Source: Latescibacteria bacterium UBA6620 (lineage in GTDB: Bacteria > Latescibacterota > UBA2968). From it: DNA of 40,421 nt. The position numbers and the translations under genes were made by a program. Positions 33,999 to 40,421 of the stretch are shown piece by piece. Below the pieces are notes generated by a model. The model was not told the origin of the DNA. It ran no database searches and saw nothing but the letters and a program-made list of their open reading frames with translations. Within the stretch, counting starts at the first letter, position 1, and each line of letters opens with the position of its first letter. The DNA lies in contig DJHM01000026.1 in NCBI GenBank assembly GCA_002433075.1, positions 1-40,421 on the forward strand. Reading direction: 5' to 3'.

Positions 33999-35021
33999 TC
34001 AGTTCGAAGGGACGTCGACGACGGTTCCGGTCTGCCAGGATTCGATGGCAGCCTCGATGACGAGCTGGGCCTTGAGCGCCTCCTCACCGGACCCCTCGAT
34101 CGCCGAAGGTTCGGCATTTTCAAGGTTCTGTTCGATCCACCTGCCGATCCGACTCTCGAACGTCTCCCCAAACGCCATCATCCCACCGATGTAGTCATGA
34201 GTCTCCGTTTCGCGAGAGAACCTGGGATGGAAGTGAAGGTGCTCGCACGCGTCGTCGAGGATGAACCGTGCTTCGGATCCGACCACTTCTAGCCGCTCCA
34301 ACCCGTAAGAGCCTCCTGGGCCGGTGGCGTCGTAGCTACCCGTGAGGTTACCGACCACGCCGTTGGTGAAGAGCATTCCCACCTGTGCGTTCGACCAGCA
34401 CTTGCGCCGATTGCCATCCTGATCGATGCCGCGTTTCATAAACGCGTTCACCTTCGCGACGTCGCCGCAGAAGTACCGCATCACATCGATCGAGTGGGGA
34501 TGGAGCGCTCGCAGGTGAAAATGTTCGGAGGTCTCGTTCCGATTGTTGATCCACATCGTCATATTGATGATGTTGACCTCGCCGAGACGGCCCGAATCGA
34601 CCCACTGTTTTGCCCGCTCGGCGGCCGGGGTGAATCGGTGGTTCAGGTCGATGCCGTATCGGAGGCTCTTCTCGCTGGCGAGCGACACCATCGCGTGGGC
34701 CTCGTCGACGTTGTTCGAAATCGGCTTCTCGCCCAGGACGTGGATGCCGGCGCCCAGTAGTTCCATCGTCGGCTTGTAGTGATCGCCTCCGTTTTCGACT
34801 CCCGCAGAGGCCACACTGGCGATGTCGATCGGTAGGCCGCTCTCCAGCATATCCTGGACGGAATAGAAGGCTTTCGCCTCATACGCGTCGGCGGCCCTGT
34901 CGGCCTTCTCCTCGATCAGATCGCAGACGGCCACGACATCACAGGCTTCGTGGGCGTGATAAATGGAGGCGTGACGGTTTCCGATTCCGCCGAGACCGAC
35001 GACGGCGATTTTCAGGGGCAT
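33999..35021 (-). CDS. Gfo/Idh/MocA family dehydrogenase (2)
   Basis: ATG 35021 was chosen because the Rossmann fold begins there (MPLKIAVVGLGGIGNRHASIYH) with GAGAG upstream. GEKPISN, GIDLNHRFTPAAERAKQWV and HPHSIDVMRYFCGD match the family and its tandem paralogue. Both end in a similar EGSGEEALKAQLVIEAAIES region. It lies between the isomerase gene and paralogue 1 in one operon. Sequence divergence in the C-terminal substrate domain suggests related but different substrates. Confidence 0.92.
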   Translation of the reverse strand: MPLKIAVVGLGGIGNRHASIYHAHEACDVVAVCDLIEEKADRAADAYEAKAFYSVQDMLESGLPIDIASVASAGVENGGDHYKPTMELLGAGIHVLGEKPISNNVDEAHAMVSLASEKSLRYGIDLNHRFTPAAERAKQWVDSGRLGEVNIINMTMWINNRNETSEHFHLRALHPHSIDVMRYFCGDVAKVNAFMKRGIDQDGNRRKCWSNAQVGMLFTNGVVGNLTGSYDATGPGGSYGLERLEVVGSEARFILDDACEHLHFHPRFSRETETHDYIGGMMAFGETFESRIGRWIEQNLENAEPSAIEGSGEEALKAQLVIEAAIESWQTGTVVDVPSN

Positions 35022-35034
35022 AGCTATATCTCTC

Positions 35035-35829
35035 TCAGAAAAAGAGGGGTTCGAAGGCCTGGAAGGAGCGCTGAATAACGGGATCGATTTCGTCGACGGG
35101 CATCTCCTTTGTGCCGACGATTTCGAGCACGGCGTGGGTGACCCGAGGCGCTGTCTTGAGTTTCGCGGCCAGAGCCGCCAAGTTAAGGTCCCCTTCACCG
35201 GCCACCTGTTGGGCGACCGGGCAGATGTTCAGCTGTCGGGTCTTGACGTCGCGGATTCGAATCGAGAACATATGCTCCAGGAGGGGGTCCAGGGTCTCTT
35301 CGGGGATCTCCTCCTGAGGGGTTCTCCAGATGTGTGTCGGGTCGTAGTTGATGCCGATCACGTCACCGTCCACTTCCGCCATCATTCGAAGTGCGGTCTC
35401 CGTGTTATAGACGGCGTTCTTCACGTGTGGCTTTATGCTGATCCGGACATCGCGGGAAGCCGCTTGCTTCCCGAATCTGTTGAGTTTGTCGATGACTTCC
35501 CCAAACGACGCGTCATCGTCTGGCTTACCCCCGGGACCGGTCGTGATCAGGGGAGCACCCACGGCAGCTGCGGCATCCAGTGCCTGACGGAACCGGTCCT
35601 CATCCCCGAAATTACCGCTTCCCCCGATGGATTCGATGATCAATCCCCGCTCGGCCACGGTGGCCTTGATGTCTTCGTAGTAGGCTGTTTCCTGGCCCAG
35701 CTGAAGGTGTGGGGCCATTCTCTCGATGGCGCAGAGCTCGATCGCCGAGTAGCCTGTGGCTGCGATCCGGTCCAGGGCCAGGTCCAGTTCCTGCCCTCCA
35801 TAGAGGATCGTGCTACAACCGATTTTCAT
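35035..35829 (-). CDS. Sugar phosphate isomerase/epimerase (xylose isomerase-like TIM barrel)
   Basis: The 264-residue AP-endonuclease-2/IolE-type TIM barrel starts MKIGCSTILYGG and has LDRIAATGYSAIELCAI, the metal-site segments VRISIKPHVKN and GINYDPTHIW, IRIRDVKTRQ and a final VLEIVG. These enzymes isomerise or dehydrate keto-sugars and inosose derivatives using a divalent metal. It is the first gene behind a near-consensus promoter and precedes two Gfo/Idh/MocA dehydrogenases, a common pairing. Confidence 0.9.
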   Translation of the reverse strand: MKIGCSTILYGGQELDLALDRIAATGYSAIELCAIERMAPHLQLGQETAYYEDIKATVAERGLIIESIGGSGNFGDEDRFRQALDAAAAVGAPLITTGPGGKPDDDASFGEVIDKLNRFGKQAASRDVRISIKPHVKNAVYNTETALRMMAEVDGDVIGINYDPTHIWRTPQEEIPEETLDPLLEHMFSIRIRDVKTRQLNICPVAQQVAGEGDLNLAALAAKLKTAPRVTHAVLEIVGTKEMPVDEIDPVIQRSFQAFEPLFF

Positions 35830-35874
35830 AGTGATTCAACTCCTTGTAGCGTGTGGGTTCGGCTGAAGCGGAAA

Positions 35875-35903
35875 TGTATACCGGTCGCTCTAGGGGTTGT
35901 CAA
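35875..35903 (-). promoter_or_regulatory. Near-consensus sigma-70 promoter of the isomerase/dehydrogenase operon
   Basis: On the minus strand TTGACA (35903-35898), exactly 17 bp, TATACA (35880-35875). This is the best promoter in the window and implies strong expression of the operon beginning at 35829. Confidence 0.8.
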
Positions 35904-35987
35904 GGGAAAGACCCGAGTGCCCAGATCGGGGAGGGTACAGAGAAAAAGCGTCCTGAGGGGCACTTTGGATAGACCGCTTTGGGGAGG

Positions 35988-37054
35988 TTACTTCTGCAAT
36001 TCTTTGAGCAGCTCCTGGGTGGCCTCTTTCTGGATTGACTCTGTGGCCTTTTTCTGAATCTCAGCGGTGTCGACCTGGCCCGCGTACCAGCGCATCAAGG
36101 CCATAAAGCTGGCCACGGCAACGCAGGTGAGAAACAGGTTGCCGAAAAGCATAACGTTGCGTCGAGTAAAACGCCTCCGGCGTGGTAAGTGATGATGGTG
36201 GTAGCGCCGCTCGCGAATGCGCTCGGGCTGTGGCGAGGACCCGACCATCGCGTCAACGAAACCGGCCTCGGGCGGGCGGGTGGTGGAGTTGCGGGGGGCG
36301 CCGGCGGTGTCTCCTGGCTGGGCGGCGTGACCGTGGGGGGAGCGGCTTCCGACGGAGGCCCAGGGGCGGGGGCTGCCGCTTGGGGTTGAGAGTCGTTCTC
36401 TGGGGTGGGTTGAGCCCCTGTATCGTGCCGCTTTAGCTCACTGAGTACGTCGGAGGCGTCGTCGGCGGGAGGAGACGTCTCGGTCGGGGGTGTGGCCGGT
36501 GCCCCGTTCCCTGGGCCCAGCTTGGTCAGGGCGGCCAGAACATCGGCTTCGTCCTCTTTCTTTGGCGGAGCGGATTCCGGCTTGGTCTTGTCCGAGTCGG
36601 ACGAAGTCAGGAAGGTGGCCATCGACGGGGGTTGATTCGTGGCTGCGTCTTCCTCGGCCGGCTCAGAAGCAGAACCGATGACGCGCTCGACGTGAGCGAG
36701 AATATCCGTGGCCCTGAACGGCTTTTGCACGAAGGCTTCGACGTCCAGTTGCTTAAGGTCGTCCGAAACCTCCTCGGTAATGAAACCGGAGACGATAATG
36801 ACGGGGATCTGCACGCCTTCGTACCGGATTAATTCCAGAAGAGACGGACCATCGATGGTGGGCATCTTGAGGTAGAGGAGGATCAGCGAGGGCGACTCGT
36901 GACCGATCGCGTCGACGGCGTCCGTCCACTTGACGGCACCAATCGGCCGATAGTTCGCGGACTTGAGGATGTCTGTGAGCAGATCGACAATGCTCGGTTC
37001 ATCGTCGATGATGAGCACGGTCTTGGGGGCAGTAGAAACCGGCACAGGCCTCAT
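35988..37054 (-). pseudogene. Receiver-domain protein with C-terminal membrane helix, frameshifted
   Basis: From ATG 37054 a receiver domain is seen: VLIIDDEPSIVDLL (acid pocket), IIVSGF (Ser switch) and EAFVQKPF (Lys). The phospho-acceptor position is Tyr (SLILLYLKMP instead of LLDLKMP; codon TAC against GAC). A Pro-rich linker of about 130 residues follows. Adding one C in the run near 36270-36280 joins it to the next frame: EAGFVDAMVG, the His/Arg-rich YHHHHLPRRRRFTRR, a membrane helix (MLFGNLFLTCVAVASFMAL) and a helical tail ending LLKELQK. Alternatively the tail could be its own small gene from ATG 36248, but no ribosome site is seen. Phosphorylation-independent signalling, or decay, is possible. 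Confidence 0.6.
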
Positions 37055-37187
37055 CTTACGGTTGTGATGTGGGCCCTTGAATACTGATGCAATCGAATAC
37101 GGCCGACAACACGAAAGGTGGTCGGGAACCGGCAATGTGGGCTAAAACGAGCGTTCGTCCAGGCCCGAAACTGTGCGCCTTCTCGTC

Positions 37188-37216
37188 TTGCGAGGTGCAC
37201 GGATGGATACTATATT
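37188..37216 (+). promoter_or_regulatory. Promoter of uvrA
   Basis: TTGCGA (37188-37193), 17-bp spacer, TATATT (37211-37216), about 90 bases before the start codon. No LexA-type SOS box was recognised in the 252-base gap, which otherwise holds nothing identifiable. Confidence 0.5.
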
Positions 37217-37305
37217 GCTGTCGTGGCATCCTCCCTCACAACCGCGGGGTAAGTGTAAAGAGTGGCCTCATGTAGTCAAGGTAATTAACTGGGCTCTAAT
37301 AAGCT

Positions 37306-40300
37306 ATGGAAACAAGAGACATTGTCGTGAGAGGGGCGCGGGTCCATAACCTGTCGGATGTGGACGTCACGCTCCCCGATCGAGAGCTGATCTGTTTTAC
37401 GGGTGTCTCGGGGTCAGGAAAATCCTCATTGGCGTTCGACACGATTTACGCTGAAGGCCAGCGCCGCTATGTGGAGTCCCTGTCCGCCTATGCTCGGCAG
37501 TTCCTCGGGCAGATGGAGAAACCCGATGTGGATCAGATCACGGGTCTTTCTCCCACCATATCGATAGAGCAGAAGTCGTCCGGACGGAACCCACGTTCGA
37601 CCGTGGGAACGATGACGGAGATCTACGATTACCTCCGGGTCCTGTTCGCAAGGGTCGGAACCCCCCATTGCTCGAAGTGTGGGGAGCCGATCGGCGCCCA
37701 GACGCGGGACGGGATGGTCGATCGGGTTCTGGACCAATATGACGGCGATCAGGTTCAGCTTCTGGCCCCTGTTGTCGAGGGGCGGAAAGGTGAATACCAG
37801 GACCTGTTCGAAGACCTCCAGCGTCAGGGCTACCTTCGAGTTCGCGTTGACGGCAGAGTGGTCCTGTTGACCGAGGTCCCCGTTCTGGAGCGCCATATTC
37901 GGCACGACGTGGACGTGGTCGTCGACCGGCTGTCCATCAAGCCCGAAATCAGGCCCCGGCTGGGCGAGGCGATCGACGGGGCGACTCGCCTGAGCGGGGG
38001 GACCGTTATAGTCCAGTGCGACGATCGGGACGACTTGCTGCTCAGTGCATCTTATACCTGTTCCTCCTGTGGTCAGAGCGCATCTCCTCCCACGCCCCAG
38101 CTCTTTTCCTTCAATAGCCCGCAGGGAATGTGCCCGACGTGTCGGGGGTTGGGGACGCACGTCAGAATGGATGAAACTCTCGTCGTGCCCGACGAATCCC
38201 GCTCCGTGAAGCAGGGCGCGATCGCCCCTCTCGGTGTGCCCCGAAACCGGTGGAAGATCCACTACTATGAAGGCGTGCTGGGGCGACACGGGGCCAATCT
38301 GTCAACGCCCTGGTTCGAGATTCCCACCCGTGGCCGTCGCGAACTCCTGTTCGGTGTAAAAGGGTCGATCGACTTGACGTGGAAGCGTCGAAACGGATCG
38401 ATTTACCGTCATCGCGGTCGATTCGAGGGAATCCTTCCACCGCTGGAGCGTCGCTATGCGGAGTCCGGGTCGCCGGTCGTGAGACGGAAGCTGGGGGCGT
38501 TTATGCTGGAGGGCCCGTGCGGCGGATGTCACGGCTCGCGGCTCAAGGCCGAGGCGAGGAGTGTGCTCATCCACGGGCGCTCGCTTCCAGACGCAGCCGA
38601 ACTGACGATCGACGAGGCGAGAGCCTTCTTCGACGGAATCGAACTGGGGGAAACGCAGACGACGATCGCGGAGGATGCGCTCAAGGAAATCCACGCACGA
38701 TTGACTTTCCTGCTCGACGTGGGCCTGGACTACCTGTCGCTCAGTCGGACGGCACCCACGCTGTCCGGCGGCGAGGCGCAACGTATCCGGCTGGCCAGCC
38801 AGATCGGTAGCGGGCTGGTGGGGGTGACCTACGTGCTGGACGAGCCGTCCATCGGTCTTCATCATCGCGACAACGGACGCCTGCTCGATGCCCTTTGTCG
38901 ACTGAGGGACGCGGGCAATCGAGTGGTTGTCGTGGAACACGATGAGGACACTATGCGCAGGGCCGATCGGGTACTCGATTTCGGCCCGGGCCCGGGCCAT
39001 CTCGGGGGAAGGGTCGTGGCCGAAGGGCGGTGGCAGCAGATCGCGCGATCGCGACCGTCCGTTACGGGGGCCTATCTGAGCGGCCGGCGACGAATCGAGG
39101 TTCCCGCAGAGCGGCGATCGCCTGCCGGGGGTATCACGATTCGAGGGGCCCGGCACAACAATCTCAAAAATGTGACGGTCAGGATTCCAACCGGGGTTTT
39201 CGCTTGCGTGACCGGGGTGTCAGGATCCGGAAAGAGTTCGTTGATCAACGACGTACTCCATAGCGCACTCGCCCGTGACCTGAACGGCGCAGAACCCCGC
39301 CCCGGGTTGCACCGCCGGATCGATGGGATCGAAGAACTCGACAAGGTGATCGAAATTGATCAGCAGCCGATCGGGCGCACGCCAAGGAGCAATCCTGCGA
39401 CTTACACGGGCGCGTTCAGTCCCATCCGGGCCCTCTTTGCTGAGCTTCCCGAATCCCGGGTTCGGGGATACAAGCAAGGACGCTTCAGCTTCAATGTTAG
39501 GGGGGGGCGATGCGAGGCCTGCCAGGGGAATGGCGCGAACCTCGTGGAGATGGACTTTCTGGCCGACGTCTGGGTCTCCTGCCCGGTGTGCGAGGGGCGT
39601 CGGTTCAAGCGCGAGACCCTGGACGCGAGATTCAAGAATCACTCGATTGCGAACGTGCTCGAGATGGAAGTGGAAGAAGCCTGCGACCTCTTCCGGGACA
39701 TTCCGGCCATCAACCGGGTGTTGAGCGTGCTGGTCGACGTCGGAATGGGATACGTCAAACTCGGACAGCCTGCGCCCACGCTTTCGGGCGGAGAGGCCCA
39801 GCGGATCAAGCTGGCGAAGGAGCTTTGTCGTGCGAATACGGGAAAGACCCTTTACATCCTGGACGAGCCGACAACGGGCCTCCACTTCGCGGATGTGCAA
39901 AACCTGTTGAACGTACTCAACCGGCTCGTCGACCTCGGGAACACGGTCATCGTGATCGAACACAACACGGACGTGATCAAGATGGCAGACTGGGTAATCG
40001 ATCTCGGGCCTGAAGGAGGAGAAGAAGGCGGGCATGTCGTGGCGGCCGGAACACCAGAGACCCTTGCGGATACAGCAGGTTCTCACACGGGGTACGCGCT
40101 CAAGCAGGCATTGACCCCCCCGACGTCCAGCACGAACGGCCGGGCGGGACGGGCTAAGCGGTCGCAGGGGCTGAGCAAGATCGAGATCTATGGGGCCCGT
40201 GAGAATAATCTTCGTGATATCGACGCTGTCGTTCCACGGGAGAAAATGACTGTCATCTCAGGCGTCTCGGGGTCCGGAAAATCTTCGCTGGCCCTCGACA

Positions 40301-40421
40301 CGATTTTCGCCGAGGGCCAGCGTCGCTATGTTGAATCACTATCGGCGTACGCGCGTCAGTTTCTGGGCCAGATGCCGAAGCCGAAAGTCGATCGTGTTGT
40401 CGGTCTATCGCCTGCCATCTC
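37306..40421 (+). CDS. uvrA: Double-length UvrA (excinuclease ABC subunit A), 3'-partial
   Basis: The frame is open from ATG 37306 to the window end (1038 codons). It holds a complete UvrA: Walker A GVSGSGKSSLAFDTIY, first zinc finger (YTCSSCG ... GMCPTCRG), signature LSGGEAQRIRLASQI with VLDEPSIGLHHRDN, second Walker A GVSGSGKSSLINDVL, second zinc finger (RCEACQG ... SCPVCEG), and LSGGEAQRIKLAKELC with LYILDEPTTGLH. After a linker near 40100-40160 a second UvrA begins without a stop: IEIYGARENNLRDI and Walker A GVSGSGKSSLALDTIF, then YVESLSAYARQFLGQM. UvrA acts as a dimer in nucleotide-excision repair, so this would be a fused dimer, as in chlamydial UvrA. The second half lies outside the window. 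Confidence 0.95.
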   Translation, partial: METRDIVVRGARVHNLSDVDVTLPDRELICFTGVSGSGKSSLAFDTIYAEGQRRYVESLSAYARQFLGQMEKPDVDQITGLSPTISIEQKSSGRNPRSTVGTMTEIYDYLRVLFARVGTPHCSKCGEPIGAQTRDGMVDRVLDQYDGDQVQLLAPVVEGRKGEYQDLFEDLQRQGYLRVRVDGRVVLLTEVPVLERHIRHDVDVVVDRLSIKPEIRPRLGEAIDGATRLSGGTVIVQCDDRDDLLLSASYTCSSCGQSASPPTPQLFSFNSPQGMCPTCRGLGTHVRMDETLVVPDESRSVKQGAIAPLGVPRNRWKIHYYEGVLGRHGANLSTPWFEIPTRGRRELLFGVKGSIDLTWKRRNGSIYRHRGRFEGILPPLERRYAESGSPVVRRKLGAFMLEGPCGGCHGSRLKAEARSVLIHGRSLPDAAELTIDEARAFFDGIELGETQTTIAEDALKEIHARLTFLLDVGLDYLSLSRTAPTLSGGEAQRIRLASQIGSGLVGVTYVLDEPSIGLHHRDNGRLLDALCRLRDAGNRVVVVEHDEDTMRRADRVLDFGPGPGHLGGRVVAEGRWQQIARSRPSVTGAYLSGRRRIEVPAERRSPAGGITIRGARHNNLKNVTVRIPTGVFACVTGVSGSGKSSLINDVLHSALARDLNGAEPRPGLHRRIDGIEELDKVIEIDQQPIGRTPRSNPATYTGAFSPIRALFAELPESRVRGYKQGRFSFNVRGGRCEACQGNGANLVEMDFLADVWVSCPVCEGRRFKRETLDARFKNHSIANVLEMEVEEACDLFRDIPAINRVLSVLVDVGMGYVKLGQPAPTLSGGEAQRIKLAKELCRANTGKTLYILDEPTTGLHFADVQNLLNVLNRLVDLGNTVIVIEHNTDVIKMADWVIDLGPEGGEEGGHVVAAGTPETLADTAGSHTGYALKQALTPPTSSTNGRAGRAKRSQGLSKIEIYGARENNLRDIDAVVPREKMTVISGVSGSGKSSLALDTIFAEGQRRYVESLSAYARQFLGQMPKPKVDRVVGLSPAI

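Noticed and set aside
36248..37054. Separate gene start at ATG 36248 for the membrane tail
   Set aside because: No ribosome site, and one added C joins the two frames seamlessly; the fused reading is preferred, with uncertainty noted.
37426..40086. Two long minus-strand ORFs (37426-38289, 39220-40086)
   Set aside because: Both are antisense to an uninterrupted UvrA frame.
1..40421. CRISPR array, tRNA or rRNA genes, prophage, insertion sequences
   Set aside because: No regularly spaced repeats, tRNA-like TPsiC sequences, rRNA-like stretches, transposase, integrase or phage proteins were recognised. I cannot run a search, so a tRNA could be missed.

Overview
The window is GC-rich DNA from a Gram-negative bacterium: it encodes an outer-membrane beta-barrel, lipoproteins, a TonB-type energy transducer and an RND efflux pump. 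Tandem Gfo/Idh/MocA dehydrogenases with a sugar isomerase, an IolC kinase, a bactofilin, an ankyrin/LamG protein and a double-length UvrA would fit an uncultivated lineage of the FCB/PVC/Latescibacterota kind, but nothing here fixes the phylum. Genes are tightly packed and usually translationally coupled (ATGA, GTGA, TTGA or TGATG junctions). I recognise no tRNA, rRNA, CRISPR array, transposase or prophage. No stretch over 300 bases is without a gene.

Layout. 1-1000: a REP-like hairpin and two coupled unrecognised coiled-coil ORFs. 1219-4779: an outer-membrane barrel, a 14-haem cytochrome c and a frameshifted two-haem lipoprotein, together a candidate porin-cytochrome electron conduit. 4806-6886: promoter with operator, two TPR proteins and a cyclic-nucleotide-binding protein. 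6890-8122: TonB divergent from a DUF971 protein. 8097-9205: a fused remnant of a DegT aminotransferase and a family 2 glycosyltransferase. 9174-14019: aldo/keto reductase, ABC ATPase and IolC on +, facing a lectin-like protein, ABC permease and THI5-like binding lipoprotein on -. 14083-16071: bactofilin followed by three small membrane coiled-coil genes, at least two of them broken. 16142-20091: QueC and a frameshifted RND pump. 20217-26044: DUF1992 protein, methyltransferase, and a coupled run of OGG1-like glycosylase, LamG/ankyrin protein and alpha/beta hydrolase. 26111-30449: CysE-like acyltransferase, DUF2723 membrane protein and an NAD-dependent epimerase-type protein. 30547-32587: a badly decayed ABC-2 exporter operon. 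32681-35829: LapA-like protein and a polyol/sugar catabolic trio behind a near-consensus promoter. 35988-37054: a frameshifted receiver protein. 37306-end: a UvrA that continues into a second UvrA copy.

The most striking global feature is gene damage. About ten of some forty genes carry single-base homopolymer indels, nonsense codons or internal deletions, concentrated in particular genes, while long neighbours (3.1 kb of uvrA, the 2.1-kb DUF2723 gene, both dehydrogenases) are clean. That looks more like ongoing pseudogenisation than random sequencing error, although error or amplification artefacts cannot be excluded from sequence alone. Functionally the window combines possible extracellular electron transfer, polyol/sugar use, cell-surface or host-interaction proteins and DNA repair.
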